Source: Hyperoplus lanceolatus
Lineage: Eukaryota > Chordata > Actinopteri > Uranoscopiformes > Ammodytidae
Direction of reading: 5' to 3'
NCBI GenBank assembly: GCA_026929865.2
Contig: CM049405.1
Span: forward strand, 17,315,001 to 17,379,000
DNA: 64,000 bases
The position numbers were made by a program, and so were the translations under genes. The first letter of the stretch is position 1, and every line of letters begins with the position of its first letter. Positions 36,418 through 49,120 of this stretch are shown here, piece after piece. The notes beneath the pieces were generated by a model that made no database searches, had not been told where the DNA came from, and saw only the letters and a list, made by a program, of their open reading frames with translations.

Positions 36418-36712
36418 GGGGCGGCAGTGGCAAAGTGGGTAGGGAGTTCGCCTCTGGTGTGCAGGGTCGGAGGTTCGATCCCCCGTCTCCCCGCCACATG
36501 TTGAAGTGTCCCTGGGCAAGACACTGGACCCCGAATTGCTCCCGATAGTTAGCTTAGCACCCTAGTGCTAAGCCTACCCTGCATGGTAGCTGCTGCTATC
36601 GGTGTATGAATGTGTGTGTGACTGGGTGAATGTGTACAAAAAACAATGTAAAGTGCTTTGGGTCTGTGATAAACGGAGATATAGCGCTATATAAGTCCAT
36701 TTACCATTTTTA
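36418..36712 (+). mobile_element. tRNA-derived SINE
   Basis: A tRNA-like head (GGGCGGCAGTGGC, box B GGTTCGATCCC at about 36472) is followed by the fish SINE body (TGTCCCTGGGCAAGACACT, AAAGTGCTTTGGGTC) and the tail GCGCTATATAAGTCCATTTA. It is not a functional tRNA because the acceptor stem and anticodon arm do not form. Confidence 0.9.
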
Positions 36713-37980
36713 CCACAACTCAAAAGGCAATGAGAGTTGAAACAAAACAGCTTGAACTTTTATGGGTATTGCAAAAACAGTTCACATAAAAAGCTAACAC
36801 GCTACTGTTTAACTGAACCACGTATCTGTAATGAGTTAGGGAGTCAATGTTATCCACTAGTGATGACAGAATTAACATACACATCTCGATAAAGATGAAG
36901 GAAGAAGAGCAGAGATTGCCTACCTACTGCATTTAACAGAAAGTGCTAAAGTAAAGTTAGGAAAAAAAGTCACATTGCCAAGGGCTGTTATTTTGGATTG
37001 AAGAAAATAATCCACATTTAAAATTGAAACGGAATAATAGCCTACCTTTAAGATCAATATGAATCAAACCAAAGCAATATCTGGAATAAGTGAAATGTGT
37101 CAAATCAATTCCTGTACCTTGACCTTGAGGCAAAAGACATGCATTGATTGAACCATGACGCAGAAAGACAGAGAGAATGTTATGGTAGTTACGTACGTAA
37201 ATGTCAGGTCAGCCAACAGGCACCAGCTGGCATTTTGAAGCAATTATTAAATTCAAGTGTGTGTATACACTGTATTGGATATCCACACTTTTTTTTTTAA
37301 ATATTTAAATTGTTCAAAACATTCCCGGGACTCTTGCACAGACCTGCAAAAGGCGATTATCTCCCAGTGCAATGTCACTGCGTACTGTGGGGGATGTAGA
37401 GTTTCTGTTAGATGGCACTATAAGGATAATCTATCAAAGGGGATTTAATTGAAAAAATAAATCACATCCCACAAGTTGATAAAATATATTCCCCTTTAGT
37501 TGTACTCTAATGATTCATGGGGGGACGTCCATGACTGCCTTTCTGCAGAGGTTTTTTTGTGAGGGCCTGTCTAGAATTGATATCCTTATGGGTGCTACAG
37601 ATTGCACGTGTGTGGGTGCCATCGTGATCGTCATCACTAGAGATACTTCAGCAAATCATTTTATTATATCCAATGAATTACATAACAATGGGGATGGATA
37701 GTTTGTTGCTTTTTTAGCACCGACCAAAATGCCTCCATAGCATCGAATATCGAAAATGTCTTGTTGTTAAATACCATCTCATTGACGTCAGGGAGACAAT
37801 AAGCATGCAGCATGCTTGATGTGCAACAATTTAAAAGTGCTGGTAATTGGCTATGTCGAGGCATCCAGGAAAAATAAATAAGAATACAACGCAGGTTATG
37901 CCGTATCCATAAGTACTGATTTCTTTGCAATGATTCAATGTGTTTTTTTTTATTTTAGCCTATGTTTTGTGGAGTTGCAG
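36713..37980. other. pkp4: pkp4 first intron, nothing recognised
   Basis: AT-rich sequence between two SINE copies; nothing supported. Confidence 0.45.
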
Positions 37981-38257
37981 TAAATGGTCAAAAATCGACT
38001 CCACTTATATAGTGCTTTCCCCTGGTTTTTCACAGACCCAAAGCGCTTTACATTACAAATTCACCCAATCACACACACACACCCATACATCGATAGCAGC
38101 AGCTACCACGCAGAGTGCAAGCTAACTATCGGGAGCAATTCAGGGTTCAGTGTCTTGCCCCAGGAACACTTCGACATGTGGTGGGTAGGCGGGGATCGAA
38201 CCACCGAGCCTGCAACCAAGTGAACCACCACCCTACCGGCTTCGCCACAGCCGCCCA
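37981..38257 (-). mobile_element. tRNA-derived SINE, second copy (reverse)
   Basis: Reverse-complement copy of the SINE at 36418-36712. It has the tail ATATAGTGCTTT on the left, GTGTCTTGCCCCAGGAACAC in the body, the box B complement GGGATCGAACC near 38190 and the head complement GCCACAGCCGCCC at the right. Confidence 0.88.
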
Positions 38258-41200
38258 CAGTGGTCCAGGAGATAGGGCATTTGTGGTAATCTGAAGGCAG
38301 TTAGTTCGATTTAATCCTATTATATTTATTGATATAAGTAAAAATACCAATAAGCTAATATATAAAACTGAAGTTGTTTTACCATAATGTGTGATGTCAT
38401 ACAACTGCTTACTGATAAATAGTTTTCTCAGCATTTTTTGGAGTTTCTCGGCAACAACAGACACTCTTAAATGTTGTGTGGGCATCTTGGAGTGAATGTC
38501 CATCCAAAACTGGGGCTTGCCATCGTTCAGGGTTACTGGTGCATGCAGGACAAGAGTACACTTTGTATTTGTATGCCAGAAAAACTATTCTTCCTGAAAT
38601 GAAAACAATCCCCTGGACGGGTTTGAAAGCTGGTGACATAAAAATCATAGTTTATTGAAACATCAACACTTTGGACATTAGACAGAAAATTGCTAGTTGT
38701 TCTGATGTATGTCCTCTGCATCTCAGCAGAGAATCCTAGATCTGATAACCCAGCTTTGTTCTAGACACACATAAGAAAAAAAACTCTTGTTTTAGTGTAT
38801 CTATCTGTGTGTGAACCACTGCCTTAAGGCTACAGCTTTTTCAGCTTTGATGTTGTCACTATCAAGTTACTCTGACAAAGGTAATAAAGGATTCAGTATC
38901 AGCTTTGATATCACACAGCCCACACCTGCCTTCCAACTCCACAACCAAATTTAAAGTTTTGGAGCTAGAAAAATGTCATTTTAAAATGTCATGTGCTTCC
39001 AATGCCTACAACTCCCCTTTAAAGAGTTAATTTGACTCCATGTCAGTTTTTTTAATGCCTTGACATTTCAGAAAGTGTATATTCTGCTTCTTAGCGGGAG
39101 CTTTATGGAAAGAGGTGATGCAGACAAATCAGATTGTTTCAGTTTTCTCTCTTGTAGTCTGGGAAGAGGCACGAGGCATTAGCCTTGTGGTCATGTAACC
39201 TGACATTGGGGAGATGCCTTCACATTCTAACTAAATCCAGCCACTGGGTGCACTCGTATACCATTTTGAGGTGATACCTGATCCCACAAACAAGCTATTT
39301 GAGTTTTAAAAAAGTCTTAACCGAGACGCACATGGTCTAAGTTTATGTTTGTTGCTTGCGTGCTGACACTATAAGCCAATGAAGTGATCAGTCAATTGAC
39401 AGAAAACAAGTCAAGTATGAGAATCAACTTGAGTAAAAATAGACAAACATTTGCTGGTACCAGTTTATCCCCTGGAAGAGCCTGCTGGTTTAATATGTGT
39501 GCATTGTATGAAATGTGTTTTACACACAGTCGTAAACTGTGTTGGCCAATCAATCACTACTTGCTGCCATAACAACATCGTATAGCTCTATCTTCTTAAA
39601 CAAAAGTGTAGAAGTCCTATTAAGCCTTAAGTGTGATTTTAGGTCAAGACATAGAGACTACAATGGTGTTTTGAGTGGTGCGTATTTTTTATATTTCATG
39701 CATTCAAATAGTATGGACTCCTGCAACACTTCTCCTTTTACCATCAATAAAAAGAGAGCTTTGGCCAGGGGTGATAATGTGAGTAGTAGAGCGTTGAAAT
39801 ATTCAACAAGGTGAATATGTGCCCTGTTGAGGTAATTCTGCAGCTAGGCAGGCGCAGATAGATTGTTGGAGCAATGCGCTAGCAAGACCGTAGTAGTAAG
39901 GCCACATGTGGAGCAAACAACAGTAGAAAAACCCTGTCTCTTTTACCGCTGCTGCTGTCCATAGCATAGACACTGACGAGGGGCTGTCTTTCAGACTCAG
40001 CATGTCGGCCTGTGGAGGGCTATTTTAGTGGACAAAAATCTATTGTGCACATAATCTCTGAAAGCGCTGACATGCTTTGTGTCCTCCTGTATTATCTTCA
40101 GCTGTCCGGGATCCAACCAAAAGCATGAAATCTGGGGCTCTTTCTGGGATCTATCTATCCAGTTAGATCAACAATCAGCTGCACATACGCGCTTATAAGC
40201 CGTTCTCAAGGCCGAATATACTCTACATGCACTTGGTTTCTTTAAATAGTTGACCAAAAAAGCTAATCGAAATATAGGGTACGATATCACCTAACATTAA
40301 TTACTAACTGTTGAGCTTGGAATCCTCCATGTAAAAACTGTATGATTCACGACAATGCACTTTTCAAAGTTTACAAATTAAGAATAAAAAAAATCTAACT
40401 ATTCGTCTGTTTGGTGTTTTGTTTTTTCCAAAAGTACATTTTCAAGGGTTTCTAAATAGAAGTAAATAAAACACTAAAAGCTGACTGCCACTCTGTAAAT
40501 GCTCCACATCTAAGAGCACTTGACTGATTGAATTGCGCACAAGGGATGCTGACCTTCTCTTGTCTGACTGATGGAAGATGTTGATATACTTCAGCAGTGA
40601 CACAAGGCAAATACCCATTTTGTTTAAAGGCGTACAGGCTGTGACTGTCACTTTACCTTTGTCAAAATAGGGGCACAATACTTTTTGATCGTGGTAGAAA
40701 AAAGCTAATCTGACGTGTATCATAGGGATGTCGGGCCAGAATTGAGGGTGTGAAGAAAATACGCGAGGCCCGCCAAAGGGCGCTTAACCATTCCACCGGT
40801 GTCAGTTCCCATTGAAAAGAACTCACCGTGAAGACTGGATCCAACAATTACACCTACACACAAAAGGTCTTTTGCAAGCACATTTGTGTTTTTGTCTACT
40901 GAGGCAAAAGGTTGTTCTTCATGCAAATGATACTCTCCTATACACATACTAGTACCTCCATCAATACAGAAAGTCTCACCAAGATGCTTGTCAATATGTT
41001 GTTCAGCAAGAGTGATGAACAACATGGAGCTTGACGAAAGAAACGGGAAAGCTGCTGAGTGAATAGCTGGCCCGCAAAAACCCGTCTCCTTGTGCAAAAC
41101 AAAGAGTGTCACTGCTTAGGGCACAAGCAGAAACTACAAAAAAAACATGGGGGAGGTTGACTCTCAAACCAACATCCTGCTGTCCCTTCAATTCCACAAT

Positions 41201-42675
41201 AAGCCCCCCTTAAATGGTTTTAAGCTGTGTGGCAGAGAGTGTGTGTCTAGTGCAGTAATGTGAATCACGAGGGGAGTAACATAGAGCTCCCTTTTTAGTG
41301 TGTGTGCCCATGTGAGATTGAACGAGTGTGAGAGTTCACATATGATCTCGTTAGCCAAATGCATGTCAACTCTGAAAAAAATATATTATAAACTTGCACT
41401 GTGGTCATATCAGTAATGCAGGCAGGTGACCTTTCCCACACCTGCATGGCAACCAAGATACTTAAAGCACTGCTCTGCAGGCCAGCATCTTTCCTTTGAC
41501 AAACGGCACGTTAGGCTTGACCATCATAACGTAATTTTCCCTGCTTGGGTTTCAGCCAGACACTAGAACATGACACGACGCAGGGACTTAAGTTGAATGG
41601 CATATTCTCTATTCAAGTCACAATGGCATTCCTCAGTGTCACACTGTGATTTTTAGTGACAGTTCATACAGACAAGCATGGGTTGCAAGAAATATATGAG
41701 TTGAATAGTTGAGCGAGGCACGTCTAAATCAGACCTAGCCTACTTTTTAACCCAAAGTGGGGCATGGTGAAGGACATGAGCCTAGTCTATGCTTACAAAT
41801 CCTACGTGAGTCAAAGGACTTAAGAGTTAAGACAACTACCTAGCTAATTAAGCAGGCTAAATAATGCAGCCCTTTAATGCAGGCTATTATTAGGTCAGGT
41901 AAACTCACTGTTTTTTTTTGGCACAGCTTCCGGGGCAATAAAGGTGAGTCCATATTGTCCTAAAAGATAGGGTATTCTTGTAGAGTGCAATGACATAGCA
42001 TTCGTTTCTTGTAACCTATATAAAAAACTGCTTAAATAGCAGATTAGGGTAATTAAATATGGCGTATTTTGAATGTAGCGTGAGTGAACGTGAGGGTAAA
42101 GGTAAGCTTATCTTGTGGGAGCGGAGAGTCTGGATCTCCGCCCCTCGGCGACCTCGCATTCCAAAGATTCCCACACTCTAAGCTCACCTGCCTTTTACTT
42201 CACCACTTAGCAACGCGCTTTCAAGGGCAATATCATAGTAAAGTCAGTAGGTTTTTTTCTGCACTTGAGTTTTTAAAAAAACTAACGCCGGAACAGTTTT
42301 CTGTTACGTTGGCCAGCTAAGTTTTCATCCCAACGGTTAAGGCACGAGACATCGTCAGGCAGAGCGAAGGGCTCTCACTCGGAAAGGTGTGTGAAGATTC
42401 AGTCACAAGAACAAGATTAGTTTAGTATTAGGGTCTTTCCCGCTGTGAAGAAGTTGTGCAACAACACGCACAGATAGGATAGGCTGGCTACCAACAGAAA
42501 AAAAAACACTTATTTATGCAGGGAATTCCCAACTTTACGAGTTCAAGCAGCAGTCCATAGACGCCTGCCTCGCGCACAGATACTTTTATTTTTTTCCATG
42601 GGTTTTGCCCCAATTCTTCTGCAGTTAGTGAAGAAGGAGAGAAAGAAAGATAGAGGGAAAAAAGCAATGAAATAC
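38258..42675. other. pkp4: pkp4 first intron, proximal part
   Basis: No repeat terminus or exon was identified with confidence. A minus-strand CAG|GTGAGC donor-like site at 42188 is the only notable splice-like signal. Confidence 0.4.
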
Positions 42676-42800
42676 CTTAGAGGACTGTTGTTGCGCTGAC
42701 TAAGCTGCTGCTCTGGTCTACATTTAAACACGTAAGTTCATCGGTAAAGTCCCGTCGTTTAGTCCCATGCATGTGGAAGAGTGAAACGCGCCTCCATGAA
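42676..42800 (-). other. pkp4: Candidate distal pkp4 5' UTR exon
   Basis: A first exon for pkp4 should lie near the GC-rich divergent promoter. On the minus strand CTCTAAG is followed by GTATTT at 42675, an acceptable but not strong donor. A second candidate donor, CAG followed by GTGAGC, ends at 42188. I cannot tell which, if either, is used; no coding sequence is expected here. Confidence 0.2.
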
Positions 42801-43012
42801 GCCACAGTCGAGCAGCGAAAGAAGACGACCCTTCCGCTGCTCCCTGCCTCCACCGGCGATCCCAGGCAATGCGAGCGTGCATGACGTCAGTGGGAATGTG
42901 GGAGAGCAGTGCGCAGTCCCGATTGGTCGCCACAAGAGCAAGGGGCGTTCCCGTGGAGGTTCGTGTTGTTGAATAAACCAATGGAAGGTGAGATGGTAGT
43001 TTCCTTGGTTAC
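42780..43012. promoter_or_regulatory. Presumed bidirectional pkp4/ccdc148 promoter
   Basis: This GC-richer stretch lies between the two divergent genes. A perfect CRE palindrome TGACGTCA is at 42882-42889. An inverted CCAAT box (ATTGG) is at 42922-42926 and a forward CCAAT is at 42978-42982. An RFX-type X-box, GTTTCC-TT-GGTTAC, is at 42999-43012; X-boxes are typical of ciliary genes. No TATA box is obvious, as is usual for CpG-type promoters. The assignment rests on position and motifs only. Confidence 0.55.
42930..42987 (+). other. ccdc148: Candidate non-coding first exon of ccdc148
   Basis: CAATGGAAG is followed by the donor GTGAGA from 42988. It lies just downstream of the CCAAT boxes and about 1.8 kb before the ATG exon, whose acceptor shows that at least one upstream exon must exist. 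The 5' boundary is unknown. A competing donor is CAG|GTACGT near 43309-43314. Confidence 0.35.
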
Positions 43013-43362
43013 AAATTTTGTTAACCTATGCACTGTATATAGAGGGATAGCTCAAGATGCTAGGAGATTCAGTGGGTAAATGTTTGTTTTACAAGCATAA
43101 CAAAGAGTTGATATTACTCGTGTGTGTTCCATTTAGTTAATAACCAAAGGCTCTGTGAAACTGAAACTGTTTTTTTCAGTTTACAATGTTAGTCATGTTG
43201 ATGTTTTGCTTTGTCTCACATCAGTTGTAGACCTGCCTGGCTAACAAAATGGTACAACCATTGCTCCTCCGTGACACCTTATCAGCTCACCTGTCTGTCT
43301 TCATGCAGGTACGTTTCTCTCACCCAGTGTTATTGCTAATAGGGCTGCAACTATTCCTCTTT

Positions 43363-43977
43363 TAGGCCTTTCACACCGCCGCAAAATCGGTGCTAGTTCT
43401 GGGCTAGTTCGGAGTTAGAGCCAGTGTTTTGGTTTCACACCGCCAGAAAGCCTGCTCCGGGCCGTAAAAACCGGTTCAACTCATACCCCAGGATTGAGCA
43501 GGGTTTGAAGTGAACCGCTTGCGCCAGCGGCCGGGGGAGGGATTATCCTGACCAACCAGACCAACTAAAACCTTATGCCCGCCATGTTTAAACACACCGC
43601 TACTACGAGACGTAAACATAACATAATTACCGAACGTAGCGATCAAATTGACCGGCGAGAATACGCTGTATGGGTCCTGTTTGGTTAAGAAAGCAAAGCG
43701 AGAGCTAACACGTGTAAAAATAAGACGTATTCGCCGCTGTTGTTGTGCTTAAAGTTAGCGGTAGCTTTAGCGTTAGCCACAAGAGCAGCGGCGTCGGGCG
43801 ACGTACACACACGTTTACAGTGACGTCATGACATTGCTCTCTTGCCGGCTCCATGGCTGTCTCCGGTCGATGTGAAACCAACCGGTTCATAACTGGGATA
43901 AGGCTGTAACCAGTTTTGAACTGACCCCAACACCAGCCTGGAACTGACTCTTGGTTCATTTTGGTGTGAAAGGCCTA
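43363..43977. mobile_element. MITE with TAGGCCTTTCACACC ends
   Basis: The left end TAGGCCTTTCACACC and right end GGTGTGAAAGGCCTA are exact complements around a 615-bp body. Flanks share TTT or only the TA, so the target duplication is ambiguous. The ends resemble the PIF/Harbinger-ISL2EU type. The CpG-rich body has no ORF of note. It lies in the first intron of ccdc148, 0.8 kb before the ATG exon. Confidence 0.72.
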
Positions 43978-44798
43978 TTTCATTAATCTATTATTTTTCT
44001 CGGGTAAAAACCAACTTGTGAAGAGTCACCATTTCAGAAACAAACAGAGTTGTTTGACTCCTGATTGATCTGAACAATCGAATATCCAGCGAATATTTTC
44101 ACACTTGAAGACTGTTTTTTACCCCTACATGTAGGCTGTTGAAATGAATAATGGACTATGCCACCCCCGCTCCTCCTTTGTATTGACCGACTAATCAATT
44201 AATTGGCCAATAATGTCACCTTTAAACTCTGAAATCAAAGGTTTAATGCAAGCCTACTGAGACACATCAATGGCAAATGTTAGTCTGCTATTAAGGCCTG
44301 AATCCCAATCTTCACATTCCATTTGATCTCAATAAAATGAAAAATAATTAAAAAAAATCTATGCCTTTAAGAAAAAAAAGCCTTAATGTCTTCTTGAGAC
44401 ATGAGCAAAAAATAGCAATTATCTTCAATGGACCCAGAACAGAGCGTCAGTTTTAATTTCACTCAGATTTAATCCGTTCCCGCATAGGCTACTTCACACT
44501 AACCCATTACACATAGCCTATTACATTTTAACTCACACACTGCTTGTGTAGCCAGAACTTTGAAAAGCTTAATCCAAAACAAAGACATGGAGAGTCGACA
44601 GATTTTCTTACAATGTCACAAAGACCTTGATGGCAAAGTTTGTTTTTTGATGGGCCTATTACTTTTGGCTTGTAGTCTGTTAATCTTTTGAATTGCCTTA
44701 CTAATGCCAAGTACCTGTGCAGGTGAAATTATGTCCTTTATGAAGCCCTGTTCAACCTTTTGCATGCAGTCAGATATAGCTGTCTCTTAATTTTGCAG
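43978..44798. other. ccdc148: ccdc148 intron, nothing recognised
   Basis: AT-rich sequence leading to the acceptor of the ATG exon. Confidence 0.5.
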
Positions 44799-44886
44799 GC
44801 ACTGAAGTGCGTTTAAACAGAGCTCTTCATGATGAGTGGAAGGAATTGCCGTATGTTCTCTACAAACTACAGAGCAGAAGATGTGG
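44799..44886 (+). CDS. ccdc148: ccdc148 exon with start codon (residues 1-19)
   Basis: The acceptor TTTTGCAG ends at 44798. Two tandem ATGs follow at 44829 and 44832; an in-frame TAA at 44814-44816 confines the start to this exon. The second ATG has the better context (A at -3). The product begins MMSGRNCRMFSTNYRAEDV, and the exon leaves in phase 1 at the strong donor GTAAGT. CCDC148 is a conserved coiled-coil protein of uncertain function. The first residues are poorly conserved, so the start rests on frame, the upstream stop and the clean join to the next, well-conserved exon. Confidence 0.85.
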
Positions 44887-45317
44887 GTAAGTCAGCAGAA
44901 ACTGGGCCTGAAACATTGCTGACTTGTTGTGACATAGTGGCTCATTGATCTGTTTAACAGATTTGACCTGAAGTCCCCATGTTGAATTCTCCAGGTACTG
45001 TCTTTGATGCTTTTGTCAAAGACAGCAGCTTTGCTTGTGTTTGTTCACCTGCCTCTTTCAGCCACAGCTGAACTACTCAAAGAAAATGTCTGACACAGTT
45101 GGCTTGCTCTCTACGCTCCCTCTCCCCCCTCCATGCAGATATTTCAGAATTACACAATCCATTAGCACTGGACTGGTGATGTTCCTTTGTCTTTACCTCT
45201 ATTCTTTCCTTTGCTGAAGTCAGCATAAAGACTTTACTTCAGACATTCAAGGTGATGAGATTTTCAACAATTCCAATGATCCTAATTCAGCCATATCATT
45301 TGCTTTAATCCATGCAG

Positions 45318-45439
45318 AAAAACTGACACTGCGGATGAAAAATGGCCTTGTCAGCTCAAAGTACAAACCAGCTGAATACAAAAGACTACAAGCCATTGTT
45401 GATGCCAAACGACTGGAGTCGGATCTAATTGGACAGAGG
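45318..45439 (+). CDS. ccdc148: ccdc148 exon (residues 20-60)
   Basis: The exon encodes EKLTLRMKNGLVSSKYKPAE followed by YKRLQAIVDAKRLESDLIGQR. Human CCDC148 has [20 protein letters not shown] and then RALTEAKKLASA at the equivalent place, so the match is clear in the MKN, KYKP, Y-x-x-L and AK-L positions. The acceptor is ATGCAG (ending 45317) and the donor GTAAAT. The exon is 122 nt, phase 1 in and phase 0 out. It is the most diagnostic N-terminal block for the family, and the segment looks helical and charged. Confidence 0.95.
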
Positions 45440-46424
45440 GTAAATTATGATCATTATCAATAACATGTGCATGCTTAAAATGGCAATGTTATTATAAAAT
45501 CAATCCCTGTTAAATTCAATGACATACTGATTCCGCTGCAAATGAAGAAGAATGTGCAACAATGCTACGATAGTAAATGTTCTCAGAGAACAAGCAGTCG
45601 TCATTACCCACCACAGGAAGAGTTTGAAGTGACAAAAACCTGCTTTTAATGTGAGGTGATAAAACAACATGTCCTCCAATGGTAGTAAATAGGGGCAAAT
45701 TATTTTTGTGTGTCTATCTTTCATCCCTCTCTTTTACACACCACATACTGTAAAGGGATTTTCTTCCATGAAAAAGAGGCATTGCATAACCTTTATAGTT
45801 TGTCCAACAACATGAAACAGAGCAGTAATATCAACGCTATACACAATAGCATTGCCAGTTTCATGAATATTCATTTGGCTGGCCGGGGGTTTTCTATAAA
45901 CCTGATTGAAGTTCATAGTCATCTGACTCTGAGCAGAGCAAAAAGTTAATGCTAAGGGCAATGGAGATAAGGTTGTTAGACCTGCGGTGTTTTTAATTGG
46001 TAAACTGTGGCAAGTGCCTTTCAGTATCATTATGGTTGCCCGTGGCTCCTTCCAACCCTGCTCTCTGCATAACCTAGATAAGACAGGCTATGTTCACGTT
46101 CCGTCGCCCTGCTGAAAGGCAGGCTTTCTGAGCATCTCCCATAGGTGATGTGAAGGAGGGTAAATAAATTACCAGGAGCTGCCTCAAGCAAGGGATCATT
46201 TTTTTCTCTCCAAGAGAGGACTGGAAGCATCAGTAAATACTAAAACCTGAAGATTTGCCTGTAGATAAGATCTTTCCATCTGCAGCACTGTACAAAACGG
46301 CACTGCAGTAAACATTATTAAGCAGTGAACGTTTATTGATGAGGATACAGTTTAGCCAGTACTGATACTTATAATACTATAACCTACACTTTTTAATTGC
46401 TATGTTGTTAATCCCTCATTCATG
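45440..46424. other. ccdc148: ccdc148 intron, nothing recognised
   Basis: First part of the 3.7-kb intron; no repeat ends or exons were seen. Confidence 0.5.
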
Positions 46425-46592
46425 TTTATTTATTTATCCTTTATTTAACCAGGTTAGTCTCATTGAGATTACAATCTCTTTTACAAGAGAGTGCTCACCA
46501 AGATGGACAGCAGAACACAGTTACACATGAAACACAATACAAAATACAAGTTCAATATTAAGTGTAATTGTAACATAAAAATAAAAATAAGA
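46425..46592. mobile_element. Dispersed fish repeat (TTTATTTAACCAGGTTAGTC)
   Basis: TTTATTTAACCAGGTTAGTC followed by TCATTGAGATTACAATCTC is a widespread fish LINE/SINE-tail sequence. The element class is uncertain. It directly abuts the broken end of the TA-flanked element. Confidence 0.5.
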
Positions 46593-46596
46593 GTAG

Positions 46597-47505
46597 TCAC
46601 AATCGTTATATCTCGGAACCAGAAGGTGCTGTCTGTGAAATTTTGATATGTAAATATCCAGAATTGGGATCAGAGGTCACCTACATAGTCTTCCTTGGAG
46701 TTAGACTGCTGCATTTGAGGTGAGAGGACTGTTTGTGTTTTTCATGTCAAATTGAAAATATTTAGCTCCTCAGTATTTTTCTTCTAGGCTTTTACACAAT
46801 GGGTTAATAACAAAACACTTGTTACCCATACAAAGTTTGAAGAGTAAACTATAGTTTAGATTGTGGTTAGCAAGCTAATTAGTTGTCAGATGGTTGTTGG
46901 CCTTGATGCTAGCAAGAAATTCAAGTTGGGGTTGGTCGTCAAATTTTTTGGGGGGTTGGTTGTCACATGTTATCTCAAGGCTGCAGCCAGAAAAGGAACC
47001 CAATAACGAAAGAAATTGTCAAGCTGTATCCTCACTGACACCCCAGAGAAGGAAAGAATAGAGCAGGAAAAGGCAGCTAGCAAACAAAAGAAAAAAGGGC
47101 AACAAAATCAAAACAACCCAGTGCATCCCAAACTAGACCAGCTGCCAAGGCTACAGAACGTTATGTAGGCCTATTCGTCAACTTGACAATGCAATTAAAC
47201 TTTCAAATTTAGTTCTACTTTCTTGCCTTCTTTTTAAGATTATTCCCATTAAGATTACATTGTGACAAACAACCCCATAGTGTTTGACAACCGACCCCTT
47301 GATGGGGTTGGTTGTCACAATGTGTAAGGGTGTCTTTGATGATTAATTTCTTCTTTATTACAATACGATAGAAAAAGTGAGGGGTACACATTTCAAGCCA
47401 ACACCTTAAGCTTCAATTTAATATAGGAATGACTATTGAAAGATGTTTAGGTGATAAGCAATTCTCACTAGAGTAAAAAGTGTGCCTACTTACCCCGTTC
47501 TCCCC
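46597..47505 (-). mobile_element. TA-flanked element, family 1, copy 3 (one end missing)
   Basis: Reverse-orientation copy of 19144-20088. Its right boundary TTACCCCGTTCTCCCC with flanking TA (47506-47507) is intact. The other end stops at GTCACAATCG, about 37 bp short of the expected terminus. Confidence 0.82.
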
Positions 47506-47507
47506 TA

Positions 47508-49120
47508 CAAACATGCTTTTACCTGTATTATAGCCTTCACAGTAACAGAGAATCACCTTCATTAATTTCTGTAAAAAAATTTTTTTTCGATTTTCTAAGT
47601 TTCACATATGCGTAATAAAAAAGTATGTTGTCCAGCCAGGCTTTCAAATAGTTTGTTTGTTTTAAAATGTTAAATTCAAAAGCCCTGCCATGTTTTGCAG
47701 GGATCCTGAAAATACCACACATTTTGTTTATCGGTGTCAAGTCTGCAGTTGACTGATAAGAGATAATCTAAAAGTCGTAACAATCAGACTGTACATCTAT
47801 AAGCGCTGGATTACGAGATGACGTATGAGATGATATATAAAATGGTGTCATATGCATTTGAATGTGCTTAACAATGAGTGCAAGAAATTCAGGCTAGGAT
47901 TTTTCTTCTAATAAGTTCAATACAAATGGTAACAAAGGTAGGGCTCACTAAATTGGTGGAATTGTCTTGTTGATAAAATGTGAATGGAAATCTGACTGGA
48001 CACTGTAGTTTAATAGTTGATATAAGATCGATATGGTTGGATATTTATGGTTTGTTTTATTCGGGTCGGGGAGACTAGAAATCAGTTGACGTAAGTCTAG
48101 CTCCAGGCACACTCCAGGTTTTTCTAGTTAAACTGAGTTATTAGGCAGCCAATGCAAATTAAGATCACCTACAATACATTGCCTGGAAGGGGCGTGAGAT
48201 GACATCAATTTGGTTTTTTTCCTCAGAGCAGAACTGGTTTAAGATTGAGCGCTGTTGATTTCAATAACTATAAAATGGACGTCACCCTTAGGGTAAATGT
48301 CCAGCACAATATAATCAGACTACTTCTGCAACAGAAACAGTAGCAACTTGACGTGCATATAGATATTCACAATATAAATCAACAACCTGACTCCTAATAA
48401 TATGAAATAGATTGCGCCCATGTGTTAGATGTGTGAGATATCCTTTGTGCAATTATGTGAGCCAGTGGCTTGTGTAAAAACACTGATAAAAGACGATGAG
48501 TTGCTGCACTGGGAGCGCTCTGAATTGCAGGGCCTTGTTCTTTCCCGATGAATAGGGGGGGAAAATGAGAGTAGATTAAGACTTCCACCCTCCCCGCCCC
48601 CCTCCTCTCACCTCCCCCTTATAACACACCTCATGCGTGTCATGCATGTTTCTACTTGATTATTTTAATTTGCCGCTGTTTATGTTGCTTTCATGCTTTA
48701 ACAGTGATACTGTTTCAGTTGAATTACCCAAGTTTTTGAGCCTGTCATGGGCACAATAATGCTAATGAATGATGGTTTAAAATATCCCTGAAAGGGGGGT
48801 GGGACGTAACTTATTCCCAAACGCTGGATACAAAAAAAAAACACCTACTTCATGGTCCACCATTCCTGCAACATCATGATTTATGCACCACATTTTTGTA
48901 ATGCTTTTCCAATGCTATGAAATGGTCCAGACGCATTAAGGTTCTCCAGATTCAGGCTTGTCCAGATTAATTCTGCTATTTGTAGGAAGAGAGTAATGGC
49001 ATGGCTGTATTTAAAAACGTTAAAAAAGTGTACTTCAAGGCGAGCACAGAGTGTTTTATTTTTTCAGTGTTCCCCCCCCCCCAGTTTTATTCCTGCTGTG
49101 TATTAAACCTTGTCTTATAG
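47508..49120. other. ccdc148: ccdc148 intron, nothing recognised
   Basis: No recognisable repeat ends; a short poly-C run is at 49073-49082. Confidence 0.45.

Noticed and set aside
36418-36500. tRNA-like sequence with box B
   Set aside because: It is the head of a SINE; a complete cloverleaf does not form and the SINE body follows.
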